Source of the DNA: Candidatus Falkowiibacteriota bacterium
Lineage (GTDB): Bacteria > Patescibacteriota > Patescibacteriia > Patescibacteriales > UBA12465
NCBI GenBank assembly: GCA_026396875.1
Contig: JAPLVY010000005.1
Location: forward strand, 25,495-89,494
Direction of reading: 5' to 3'
DNA length: 64,000 bases
Part shown: positions 35,737 through 43,464 of the stretch, piece by piece
Layout: each line of letters starts with the position of its first letter
How positions within the stretch are numbered: position 1 is the first letter of the stretch
Made by a program: the position numbers and the translations under genes
Notes under the pieces: generated by a model
Databases searched by the model: none
Told to the model about the DNA's origin: nothing
What the model saw: the letters and a program-made list of their open reading frames with translations, nothing else

Positions 35737-35806
35737 GTTGGAATTTCGCCTAGGGACAAATGGCCAAGGAGGGGCGGACACAAATCCTGCTAGACGAAAT
35801 TCCAGC
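35737..35806. repeat. Intergenic hairpin element between pth and dprA
   Basis: GTTGGAATTTCG at 35737-35748 pairs with CGAAATTCCAGC at 35795-35806 (one G-U). After a single mismatch CTAG pairs with CTAG (35750-35753 and 35790-35793). The loop of 36 nt is purine- and G-rich (GGCCAAGGAGGGGCGGA). It follows the terminator, so it is not part of the pth stop signal; no reading frame or known RNA explains it. Confidence 0.6.
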
Positions 35807-35849
35807 CACCAAAAGGGTTTTCAAAATATCCTAATCTTTTATCTATTCT

Positions 35850-36986
35850 ATGTCAAATGAAAATAACGAGAGAGATTTTTATTTTTCCTTCGCTTATACC
35901 GATATTTTTGGAGTGGAAAAAATTGAAAATATTAAACAGTATTTTGGTTCCCTGCAAAATGCCTGGCAAGCCGAAAAAGAAGCCTGGAATAATTTTAAAA
36001 AATCGACAATTGAAAAATATTTTTCTTTTAAAAATTCCTTTTCTCTTGAACAAACAAAAAAATATTTATCAGAAAACGACATTAAATTTTCTTTATTTAT
36101 TGACCAAGACTATCCGGAAAACTTGAAAAATATTTCCTACCCACCGCCTGTCATCTTCTACCTTGGTAATCTTGGTATCACGGAACAACAAAAAGACTTT
36201 TCCCTGGCGATTGTTGGATCGAGGAAAACCAGCCCCTATGGTGAGAAAGTGCTTGAAGATTTGATAAATGGTCTAGACAATCGTTTTTTAATTGTCAGCG
36301 GTCTAGCTCTAGGTACTGATGCCAACGCTCACCGGAAGGCTTTGCAGAGAAAAATAAAAACTGGCGCCGTACTTGGTGGCCCCATAGAAAAAAATCATAT
36401 TTCCTGCCCGATAAGTAACTATTGGCTAGCGAAAGAGATACTGGCCGACGGTGGCTTTATTCTTAGTGAATTTCCACCAAATACCCCAATTCATAAAAGT
36501 AATTTTCCGCGTCGTAATCGAATTATTGCCGGGCTTTGTAAGGGAACACTGGTCATTGAAGCTGGAGAAAAGTCCGGTGCCCTTAAAACCGCAGAATACG
36601 CCAAGGATGCTAACCGAGTTGTCATGGCCGTCCCGGGATCTATTTACGGCGAGCTTAGTATTGGCACCAATAACTTGCTAAAGGACCATGTTGATTTAAT
36701 AAGTGACTCCGGGGACATTTTTAATTGTTTGGGGTTAAAAACACAAAAAAGCATAGTTTCTGCTTCCGACAAGCAGGTGGAAATTATCAAAAACGCCAAG
36801 ATTGCAGGCGGCACAGCGGGAGAAATAATCATTAAATCTTTGATATTATTGAACAAAATCGCCAATACTGACGAGATTTCAGCAATTAGTCAGCTTGACA
36901 CTCCTTGCGTACATAGTACACTAACAATATTGGAATTGTCCGGAATCATCAGGAGAAACCGTGACGGACAATTTTTATTAGTCTAA
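35850..36986 (+). CDS. dprA: DNA processing protein DprA
   Basis: Binds incoming single-stranded DNA during natural transformation and loads RecA. A Rossmann-like core runs from about 105 to 300: LAIVGSRKTSPYGEKVLEDL, VSGLALGTDANAHRKAL, SEFPPNTPIHKSNFPRRNRI and AGEKSGALKTAEYAKD. The usual AVLGxGLDxxYPxxN reads GAVLGGPIEKNHISCPISN. The C-terminal winged-helix domain (about 310-378) is present. The N-terminal 100 residues are rich in Phe, Lys and Asn. It ends 4 nt before topA, a common pairing. With the ComEC-like protein at 50385 it supports DNA uptake ability. Confidence 0.94.
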   Translation: MSNENNERDFYFSFAYTDIFGVEKIENIKQYFGSLQNAWQAEKEAWNNFKKSTIEKYFSFKNSFSLEQTKKYLSENDIKFSLFIDQDYPENLKNISYPPPVIFYLGNLGITEQQKDFSLAIVGSRKTSPYGEKVLEDLINGLDNRFLIVSGLALGTDANAHRKALQRKIKTGAVLGGPIEKNHISCPISNYWLAKEILADGGFILSEFPPNTPIHKSNFPRRNRIIAGLCKGTLVIEAGEKSGALKTAEYAKDANRVVMAVPGSIYGELSIGTNNLLKDHVDLISDSGDIFNCLGLKTQKSIVSASDKQVEIIKNAKIAGGTAGEIIIKSLILLNKIANTDEISAISQLDTPCVHSTLTILELSGIIRRNRDGQFLLV

Positions 36987-36990
36987 AATT

Positions 36991-39225
36991 ATGAAATTAA
37001 TTATCGTCGAGTCCCCAACTAAAGCCAAGACTATTGCCAAATTTTTGGGCAAGGATTTTTACGTAGAATCATCTTTCGGTCACATCAGAGATCTCCCGCA
37101 GAAAGAAATGGGAATTGATATTGAAAATGGCTTCACTCCGAAATACGTCGTTCCGATGAAATCCAAAAAAACTGTCAGCGCTCTAAAAGCTCTTGTCGCT
37201 AAAAGTGACGGAGTTATTCTTGCTAGCGACGAAGACCGCGAAGGAGAAGCAATTGCTTGGCATTTGAACGAAGCGTTAAAACTCAAGAAGGGGCAAGCTG
37301 TGCGTATCGCTTTTCATGAAATTACCAAGCCAGCTATCCTGGAAGCATTGGCGCACCCTCGCGACTTGGACCTAAAAATGGTTGACGCCCAACAGGCTCG
37401 CCGAATTCTTGACCGTCTTGTTGGCTACGAATTGTCACCCTTTCTCTGGAAAAAGGTGGCCAAGGGTTTATCCGCCGGAAGAGTGCAGAGCGTGGCCATT
37501 AGATTGATAGTGGAAAGAGAAAGAGAAATTCAAAAATTTGTTTCCGGAGAATACTGGAGTTTAGCACTGAAGGTTTCTCAAGAAAAAAAAGATAACGAAT
37601 TTACTGCTAATTTATTCAGAATAAAAAATAAAAACTTTGATAAATTAAGTATTAACGAAAAGCTTGCCGGAGAGATTGAGAAAAAAGTAAAAGATGCAAA
37701 ATGGTTTGTGTCAGGAATTGAGAAAAAGGCCAGCAAAAAATCACCAGCAGCGCCATTTACAACTGCTACTTTGCAGCAAAGCGCTAATCGCCATCTCGGT
37801 TTCAGTGCCAAGCAGACCATGGTTGTCGCCCAGAAACTCTATGAACAGGGATTCATTACTTATATGAGAACCGATTCGCTCAATCTATCGGTAAAGTTCC
37901 TGGATGAAGCACGTGAATACCTAGAAAAAGAATACGGTAAAGAATATCTTCCAAAAGAAGTTCGCGTCTATAAAAATCGCAGCAAGAATGCCCAAGAAGC
38001 TCACGAAGCTGTCCGTCCAACTGAGGTTTCAAAAACCCCCGAAAGCCTAAAAGAAAAATTTGACTCCTCTGAATTCAGACTATACCGTCTTATTTGGCAG
38101 AGAGCGCTTGCTTGCCAATCAACCGATGCGCAAATCGCTGCCACCGCCATTGACTTAAAGAGCAACGATAAAGAAGCTAAAGACTATAGTTTCCGAAGTA
38201 CCGGCCAAATAGTTTCTTTTGATGGATATTTAAAAATTTATCCAGAAAAGACAGAGGAACAAGAGCTGCCGGCAGTCAAAGAAGGGGAAGCTCTGGAATT
38301 ATTAGAAACCATTAAGGCCCAACACTTTACAAAAGGTCCTGCAAGATATTCTGACGCTGGATTAGTTAAAGAATTGGAAAAATATGGCATCGGCCGACCA
38401 TCCACCTATGCGCCAACCATTAACACAATTATTGTCAGGAATTATGTAAATCGCGATGATCACAAAAAACTCTTCCCCACTGACATCGCCTTGGTAGTAA
38501 ACGACCTACTTGTTGCCCACTTCCCAAAAATAGTAGATTATAAATTCACCGCTGGGATGGAGGACAATTTGGACGATATTGCCGAAGGGAAAAAAGAATG
38601 GCAACCAGTCATTGGTGACTTCTATCATGATTTTCACCAAAATCTTCAAGATAAATATCAAGAAATTAATAAAAAAGACATTATGCCAGAAGAAACAAGT
38701 CAAGAGGTCTGCGATAAATGCGGATCACCAATGATTATCAAAACCGGTCGTTATGGTAAATTTCTAGCCTGCTCAAATTTTCCAGAGTGCAAAAACATCA
38801 AGTCTCTTGGTGCTGGCAATAACCGCCAGAATACTGGCGATGGTGAAGAAAAAAAACCAGACGCTAACCTGGAAATTCTAGAAAAAAAATACGCCGGCGA
38901 AAAATGCGAAAAATGCGGTTCAGACATGGCGGTGAAGAACGGAAAATTCGGACCATTTCTTGCTTGCTCTGGATATCCGAGGTGTAAAAATATTAAAAGC
39001 ATTGTTGACGATAGCGCAACCACCTGCCCTGCCTGCAATAAAGGGAAAATAGTAAAAAAATTTAGTCGCAAAGGTGTTTTTTACGCTTGCTCCGCTTATC
39101 CTGATTGTAAAAATGCTTACTGGGGAAAGCCAACTGGTGAGGTATGCCAGGTTTGCGGCTCACTAATTATCGAAACTAAAGACGGAGCAAAATGCTCAGA
39201 TAAAGGCTGCAGTAATAGCAAATAA
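36991..39225 (+). CDS. topA: DNA topoisomerase I with C-terminal zinc ribbons
   Basis: Type IA topoisomerase that relaxes negative supercoils. The TOPRIM segment KLIIVESPTKAKTIAKFLG starts the protein, and the active-site Tyr lies in GFITYMRTDSLNLS near 291. The core ends near 560. The C-terminus holds three complete zinc ribbons, each with two Cys pairs (starting near 572, 636 and 677), and a fourth, Cys-rich partial one ending CSDKGCSNSK. Its 744 residues fit bacterial TopA. Co-transcribed with dprA. Confidence 0.97.
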   Translation: MKLIIVESPTKAKTIAKFLGKDFYVESSFGHIRDLPQKEMGIDIENGFTPKYVVPMKSKKTVSALKALVAKSDGVILASDEDREGEAIAWHLNEALKLKKGQAVRIAFHEITKPAILEALAHPRDLDLKMVDAQQARRILDRLVGYELSPFLWKKVAKGLSAGRVQSVAIRLIVEREREIQKFVSGEYWSLALKVSQEKKDNEFTANLFRIKNKNFDKLSINEKLAGEIEKKVKDAKWFVSGIEKKASKKSPAAPFTTATLQQSANRHLGFSAKQTMVVAQKLYEQGFITYMRTDSLNLSVKFLDEAREYLEKEYGKEYLPKEVRVYKNRSKNAQEAHEAVRPTEVSKTPESLKEKFDSSEFRLYRLIWQRALACQSTDAQIAATAIDLKSNDKEAKDYSFRSTGQIVSFDGYLKIYPEKTEEQELPAVKEGEALELLETIKAQHFTKGPARYSDAGLVKELEKYGIGRPSTYAPTINTIIVRNYVNRDDHKKLFPTDIALVVNDLLVAHFPKIVDYKFTAGMEDNLDDIAEGKKEWQPVIGDFYHDFHQNLQDKYQEINKKDIMPEETSQEVCDKCGSPMIIKTGRYGKFLACSNFPECKNIKSLGAGNNRQNTGDGEEKKPDANLEILEKKYAGEKCEKCGSDMAVKNGKFGPFLACSGYPRCKNIKSIVDDSATTCPACNKGKIVKKFSRKGVFYACSAYPDCKNAYWGKPTGEVCQVCGSLIIETKDGAKCSDKGCSNSK

Positions 39226-39234
39226 AAAATGATA

Positions 39235-39266
39235 AAAAAAACTATCCTTCAATAGGATAGTTTTTT
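39235..39266 (+). terminator. Bidirectional terminator after topA
   Basis: AAAAAACTATCC pairs with GGATAGTTTTTT around a 7-nt loop. It sits between convergent genes. The same stem recurs after the VanW gene at 50146. Confidence 0.9.
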
Positions 39267-39280
39267 GTTATGGTAATTAT

Positions 39281-39568
39281 TTATTTTGCCTTTTTTTTGG
39301 ACTCTTTCTTGCCGGAAAAAGATGCGATAACTTTTTTAATCACCTCTGCTAGGCCCATGACCAAAGCGGTGCCGTGACCAATCCTGTCGTGCAAAAAGGA
39401 AATCAACTCTTCCCCCTTAATAGCCATTTTTTCAGCAGCACTGGCTAGACGGTTAATTTTTCTAGCGCTGACGATAAACTGATAAAGCGCCAAGCAAAGA
39501 AAAACCGTTAAGAGTAAGGCACTTAGAGACAAGACCAGATAAAGAATATCTAGAGACGTGTTGAACAT
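39281..39568 (-). CDS. Small single-pass membrane protein, unknown
   Basis: A 95-residue protein with one N-terminal hydrophobic helix (about 7-32), then a helical amphipathic region (RKINRLASAAEKMAIKGEEL) and a Lys-rich end (KKESKKKAK). Proteins of this plan are frequent in CPR genomes and resemble DUF948-type membrane coiled coils, but I cannot assign a family. It follows pheT by 8 nt and ends at a bidirectional terminator. Confidence 0.65.
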   Translation of the reverse strand: MFNTSLDILYLVLSLSALLLTVFLCLALYQFIVSARKINRLASAAEKMAIKGEELISFLHDRIGHGTALVMGLAEVIKKVIASFSGKKESKKKAK

Positions 39569-39576
39569 AAAAATGT

Positions 39577-41994
39577 TTAATAATTACGAATTTGAGCGCC
39601 AAATTTTTCTGCTAGCAAAACTAATAATCTCCCCTGCAAGGAATCAACCTCTTCGGTGGTCAGTGTTCGATCCTTGGAAAGATATGAAACGGAGAAGGCC
39701 AAGCTCTTTTTTTCTGCAGGTAAGTTAGTTCCCTGATAAACATCAAATAATTCAACCGAATTAATAAGTGGATCAAAGCTGGCGATGGACTCCCTAAGAT
39801 CATTATACAATACTTCCGTGTCGACCACAAAGGCCAAATCCCTTTTGACTGCTGGATATTTAGAAACGTCAAGGTATTGACTGTTGCGGTGTGCTAAAAA
39901 TATTTCCAGTAGCGAGTTGAAACTCATTTCAACAATAACACTTTCTTTTTTTAGGCCGATGGTTTTAGAGATATCTTTGGCCAATAGCGCGACTAGCCCA
40001 AGTTCTTCACTACCAACCATTATTCTTGCTGATTTTTCATGATCGGCAAAGCCGGGGAAAGATTCGCCTGGCAGAAAATAAGCACCAACATTCCCAGAGG
40101 AAATCCTAAACAAAATATTTTCCACAACCCCCTTAGCTCGAGAAAAAACATTATCACCACCGGCAATGACAAAAGAAACATTCTTCTCTTGATACGGCAG
40201 GCGACCGGAACTTTCACCACCCTTTTCATTGTTACCAGAGATATCAATAAAAACTCGACCAATTTCAAATAAGCCGAAGGAGTCGTATTTGAATTGGTTT
40301 GTGCGAGCGTTGGAAATCAAGTTTGGCGCCAAACTCTGACGCAACATTGTATGTTCTGAAGATATTGGATTTACTAAATGGAGATAGCTGCTTGGGTCAA
40401 TATTTAATTTATTCAATTGATTTTCTCCAACGAATGAATAGTTATAGACTTCGTGTAAAGCATTATCAAAGGCAAGAATCGTTTTGAGCTTATCTTCTAA
40501 AATCTTCTCCGGCAACACCTTCGGCGCCACCATCTCAATTTTTGGAAGAGATATCTTTATGTTGTTATAGCCATAAATCCTAACAATCTCTTCTAATAAA
40601 TCTTCAGCAATCTTTACGTCTTTAGCCGCGCGCCAAGTTGGTACTAAAACTTTTAAGATATCGCCATCGATCTCCACTGCAAATCCTAACCCTCTCAAAA
40701 TATTGACATACTTTTCTACACCCAGAGTCTCTCCAATCTTTTCATCTAACCAGGAAGCTTTTAATTTTATTTCTTCGGATTTAATCTTTGTTGATCCGGA
40801 ATTAAAATAAGCAAGCACTTCTGCTTTGGGGCAGGTTTCTTGAATTATTTTAAGTGCCCTTCTTAGAGCTAACGGACAGAAATTTGGATCTAGAGATTTT
40901 TCAAAGCGTACTGAAGAATCGGTGCGAACACCAATTTTTGCTGCCGCTTTTCTAACAGCAACCGCTTCAAAATTGGCTGATTCCAAAATAATTTCTTTAG
41001 TCCCATCGTGAATTCCGGTCTTGCCACCACCAATCACCCCAGCCACAGCCACGGGTTCGTCACTGTTTGCGATAACTAATATTTCCGAATCGAGAGCATG
41101 CTCCTTGTCATCCAAGGTCTCTATCGATTCATCTTTCTTGGCACGACGAACCACTAAACGATTCACCTTTTCCGCAGAAAAAGCATGCAAAGGCTGGCCT
41201 AACTCGAGCATTACGTAATTAGTCGCATCAACCAAATTATTAATCGGTCGCATACCAACGGCTAACAATCTTTGCTTCAGCCATTTCGGAGAATCTTTGA
41301 CCGTGACATTGATAATTTTCAACGCTGAATAATAAGGGCATAAAATAGAGTCTTCAATCTTAATGTCTAATTTCTCTGAAAATGGTCCAATGATTTCCGG
41401 AGAACAAAATTCTTCATAATCCGGAAACTTCAAATCATAAAAAACGGAAACCTCTCTCGCTAAGCCATAATGTCCCCATAAATCGCTGCGGTTAGAGAGT
41501 GATTTATTATCAATCTCCAGGATTGTGTCATCCAGGCCTAAATAAACTGAAAAATCCTGGCCGACTTTTGCCTTTTTGGAGAGCACCATGATGCCCTCAT
41601 GATTCTGACCGAGACCTAGCTCATCTTCGGCACAAATCATACCGAATGATTTTTCGCCACGAATTTCTGATTCTCTTATTTCCAACCCACCAGGAAGAAT
41701 TGCGCCTATCAGGGCGACGGCCACCAGCTGCCCCTCTTCAAGGTTCGGCGCACCACAAACAATGTCGAGAATTTCACTCCTAACATCCACTTTGGCCAAT
41801 CGTAAGCGATCAGCATTTGGATGTTTGGCTACCGAAATAACCTTCCCGACAATTACTTTCGAGAAAGCCTCTCTTTGATATTCAACGCCTTCTACTTCCA
41901 CTGTGTGGTTAGTAAGTTTATCTGCTAAATCGCTAGCTGAAACTGATTTTGGCAACTTAACGAAGTCGTGCAACCACTGTAATGATAATTTCAT
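39577..41994 (-). CDS. pheT: Phenylalanyl-tRNA synthetase beta subunit
   Basis: Large subunit of the heterotetramer that charges tRNA-Phe. The N-terminal tRNA-binding OB domain (about 40-150) contains KVISVAKHPNADRLRLAKVD. The B3/B4 editing region follows (NLVDATNYVMLELGQPLHAF, then FEKSLDP), then B5 and a catalytic-like core. The C-terminal ferredoxin-fold anticodon domain contains VSKYPAVKRDLAFVVD and ends LLAEKFGAQIRNY. Its 805 residues are normal. It lies 11 nt downstream of pheS. Confidence 0.97.
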   Translation of the reverse strand: MKLSLQWLHDFVKLPKSVSASDLADKLTNHTVEVEGVEYQREAFSKVIVGKVISVAKHPNADRLRLAKVDVRSEILDIVCGAPNLEEGQLVAVALIGAILPGGLEIRESEIRGEKSFGMICAEDELGLGQNHEGIMVLSKKAKVGQDFSVYLGLDDTILEIDNKSLSNRSDLWGHYGLAREVSVFYDLKFPDYEEFCSPEIIGPFSEKLDIKIEDSILCPYYSALKIINVTVKDSPKWLKQRLLAVGMRPINNLVDATNYVMLELGQPLHAFSAEKVNRLVVRRAKKDESIETLDDKEHALDSEILVIANSDEPVAVAGVIGGGKTGIHDGTKEIILESANFEAVAVRKAAAKIGVRTDSSVRFEKSLDPNFCPLALRRALKIIQETCPKAEVLAYFNSGSTKIKSEEIKLKASWLDEKIGETLGVEKYVNILRGLGFAVEIDGDILKVLVPTWRAAKDVKIAEDLLEEIVRIYGYNNIKISLPKIEMVAPKVLPEKILEDKLKTILAFDNALHEVYNYSFVGENQLNKLNIDPSSYLHLVNPISSEHTMLRQSLAPNLISNARTNQFKYDSFGLFEIGRVFIDISGNNEKGGESSGRLPYQEKNVSFVIAGGDNVFSRAKGVVENILFRISSGNVGAYFLPGESFPGFADHEKSARIMVGSEELGLVALLAKDISKTIGLKKESVIVEMSFNSLLEIFLAHRNSQYLDVSKYPAVKRDLAFVVDTEVLYNDLRESIASFDPLINSVELFDVYQGTNLPAEKKSLAFSVSYLSKDRTLTTEEVDSLQGRLLVLLAEKFGAQIRNY

Positions 41995-42005
41995 ATAATC
42001 AAAAA

Positions 42006-43061
42006 TTAAAACTGTTCCAAAAAGCGAATATCCCCGCCATTAAATAATCTAATATCATCAATACCGTATTTGAGCATGACCAATCGGTTCAAGCCAAAAC
42101 CAAAAGCAAAGCCAGAATATTCCTCTGGATCAATTCCCCCGGCCAGCAAAACCTCGGGATGAATCAAGCCGCAGCCGACAATTTCTAGCCAACCCGTGTT
42201 TTTACAAACCCGACACCCCTTACCACCACACAAGAAACAAGTGTATTCGCCATTAGACCCTGGTTCGACGAAAGGGTAAAATTTTGGGCGCATTTTTAGA
42301 CCAGTATCCTCGCCGTAGAGACGCTTGCCGACCAAGTCCATTATCCCTTTCATGTGAGAAAAATTTATCTTCTTATCAATCATGATGCCTTCTAATTGAT
42401 AAAAGGTGTGTTCGTGACGAGAATCAGTAGCTTCACTGCGAAAACATCGTCCAGGAATTATTGCTCTTAAGGGGGCACCGTATTTTTTCATCGCCCTCAC
42501 CTGCATTGGTGAAGTTTGGGTACGCATCAAAAGATCGTATTCACCGTTCTCATTTTTCTTATCAAGATAAAAAGTGTCTTGCATATCGCGTGCTGGGTGA
42601 TGAGGAGCAACATTTAATGCTTCAAAATTAAAATAATCACTCTCCAGCTCCGGGCCATCCAGAATCATGAAACCGATTGAAGAAAATAAATCTTCAATCT
42701 CTTTCTGAATGATGGTTACCGGATGTAGGGAACCCAGTTCTTTTTTTGTTCCCGGGAGAGTAACATCTATACTGGCATCAGTAGGCTCAGCAATCTTAAT
42801 TTTTGCAAAGACCTCGCCAAAACGGCCTTCTAAATCTTTCTTGATATTATTAGCAAATTCTCCAGACTCTTTGCGCACATCTTCGCCGAGATCTTTTAAA
42901 TCCTTAAGAAGAATCGCCAGTTTACCTTTCCGTCCCAAGAATTGTTGCTCCAGTTCTCTGAATTTTTCCTGAGCCTCTTGTGGGGTTTTCTCAACAAGTG
43001 CCAAGAAATCATCTAGTTTCCCGATAGCTTCTTTTTTTAATTGCTCTAATTTTATTTTCAT
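42006..43061 (-). CDS. pheS: Phenylalanyl-tRNA synthetase alpha subunit
   Basis: Catalytic subunit of PheRS, class II. MKIKLEQLKKEAIGKLDDF at the ATG at 43061 is the natural start (351 residues). A longer frame would overlap the upstream membrane gene. The N-terminal coiled coil covers about 1-90. Motif 2 is FRSEATDSRHEHTFYQLEG, and GFAFGFGLNRLVMLKYGIDD is motif 3. A Cys-rich insert (CFLCGGKGCRVCKNTG, about 280-295) is present, as in many bacterial PheS. Confidence 0.97.
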   Translation of the reverse strand: MKIKLEQLKKEAIGKLDDFLALVEKTPQEAQEKFRELEQQFLGRKGKLAILLKDLKDLGEDVRKESGEFANNIKKDLEGRFGEVFAKIKIAEPTDASIDVTLPGTKKELGSLHPVTIIQKEIEDLFSSIGFMILDGPELESDYFNFEALNVAPHHPARDMQDTFYLDKKNENGEYDLLMRTQTSPMQVRAMKKYGAPLRAIIPGRCFRSEATDSRHEHTFYQLEGIMIDKKINFSHMKGIMDLVGKRLYGEDTGLKMRPKFYPFVEPGSNGEYTCFLCGGKGCRVCKNTGWLEIVGCGLIHPEVLLAGGIDPEEYSGFAFGFGLNRLVMLKYGIDDIRLFNGGDIRFLEQF

Positions 43062-43065
43062 ATAT

Positions 43066-43461
43066 TTAAGCTGGGTTATGGTGCTTGTTTTTGCTACGGC
43101 TAGCAACAAAAAATTCTAAGACCAAAAATAGTATTGCCAGAATACCAAAGTTGACCCAAGTGAGAAGCCCCTTGGCTGCCAAAAGGAGCATTATTATTGC
43201 AAATGAAGAAAACACGAAAGATTGTCTGAAAGCTAACTTGACGGCTCGAAAAGCTACCTCTCCTTTGAAAATTACAAAACGAAAAACAAAACCAATCAGT
43301 GAAAAAGTCCCAGAGAGAGCTAAAAACAAAGATAGGTAAAATAATAAGAACCCCAACCAATTAGTTCTCATTGGGTCAACCATGCCGGCCACAAAGAAAA
43401 AAGCTCCCCAGCAAATTCCGGTAACAACAGACATGAACATCAAATAATTTTTTAGAGTCAT
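43066..43461 (-). CDS. Small four-helix membrane protein, unknown
   Basis: A 131-residue protein with four predicted transmembrane helices (about 7-27, 36-62, 80-98 and 103-122) and a basic tail. I recognise no family. It lies between valS (3-nt gap) and pheS (4-nt gap), so it is co-expressed with synthetase genes; similar small membrane genes next to core genes are common in CPR genomes. Confidence 0.68.
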   Translation of the reverse strand: MTLKNYLMFMSVVTGICWGAFFFVAGMVDPMRTNWLGFLLFYLSLFLALSGTFSLIGFVFRFVIFKGEVAFRAVKLAFRQSFVFSSFAIIMLLLAAKGLLTWVNFGILAILFLVLEFFVASRSKNKHHNPA

Positions 43462-43464
43462 ATT

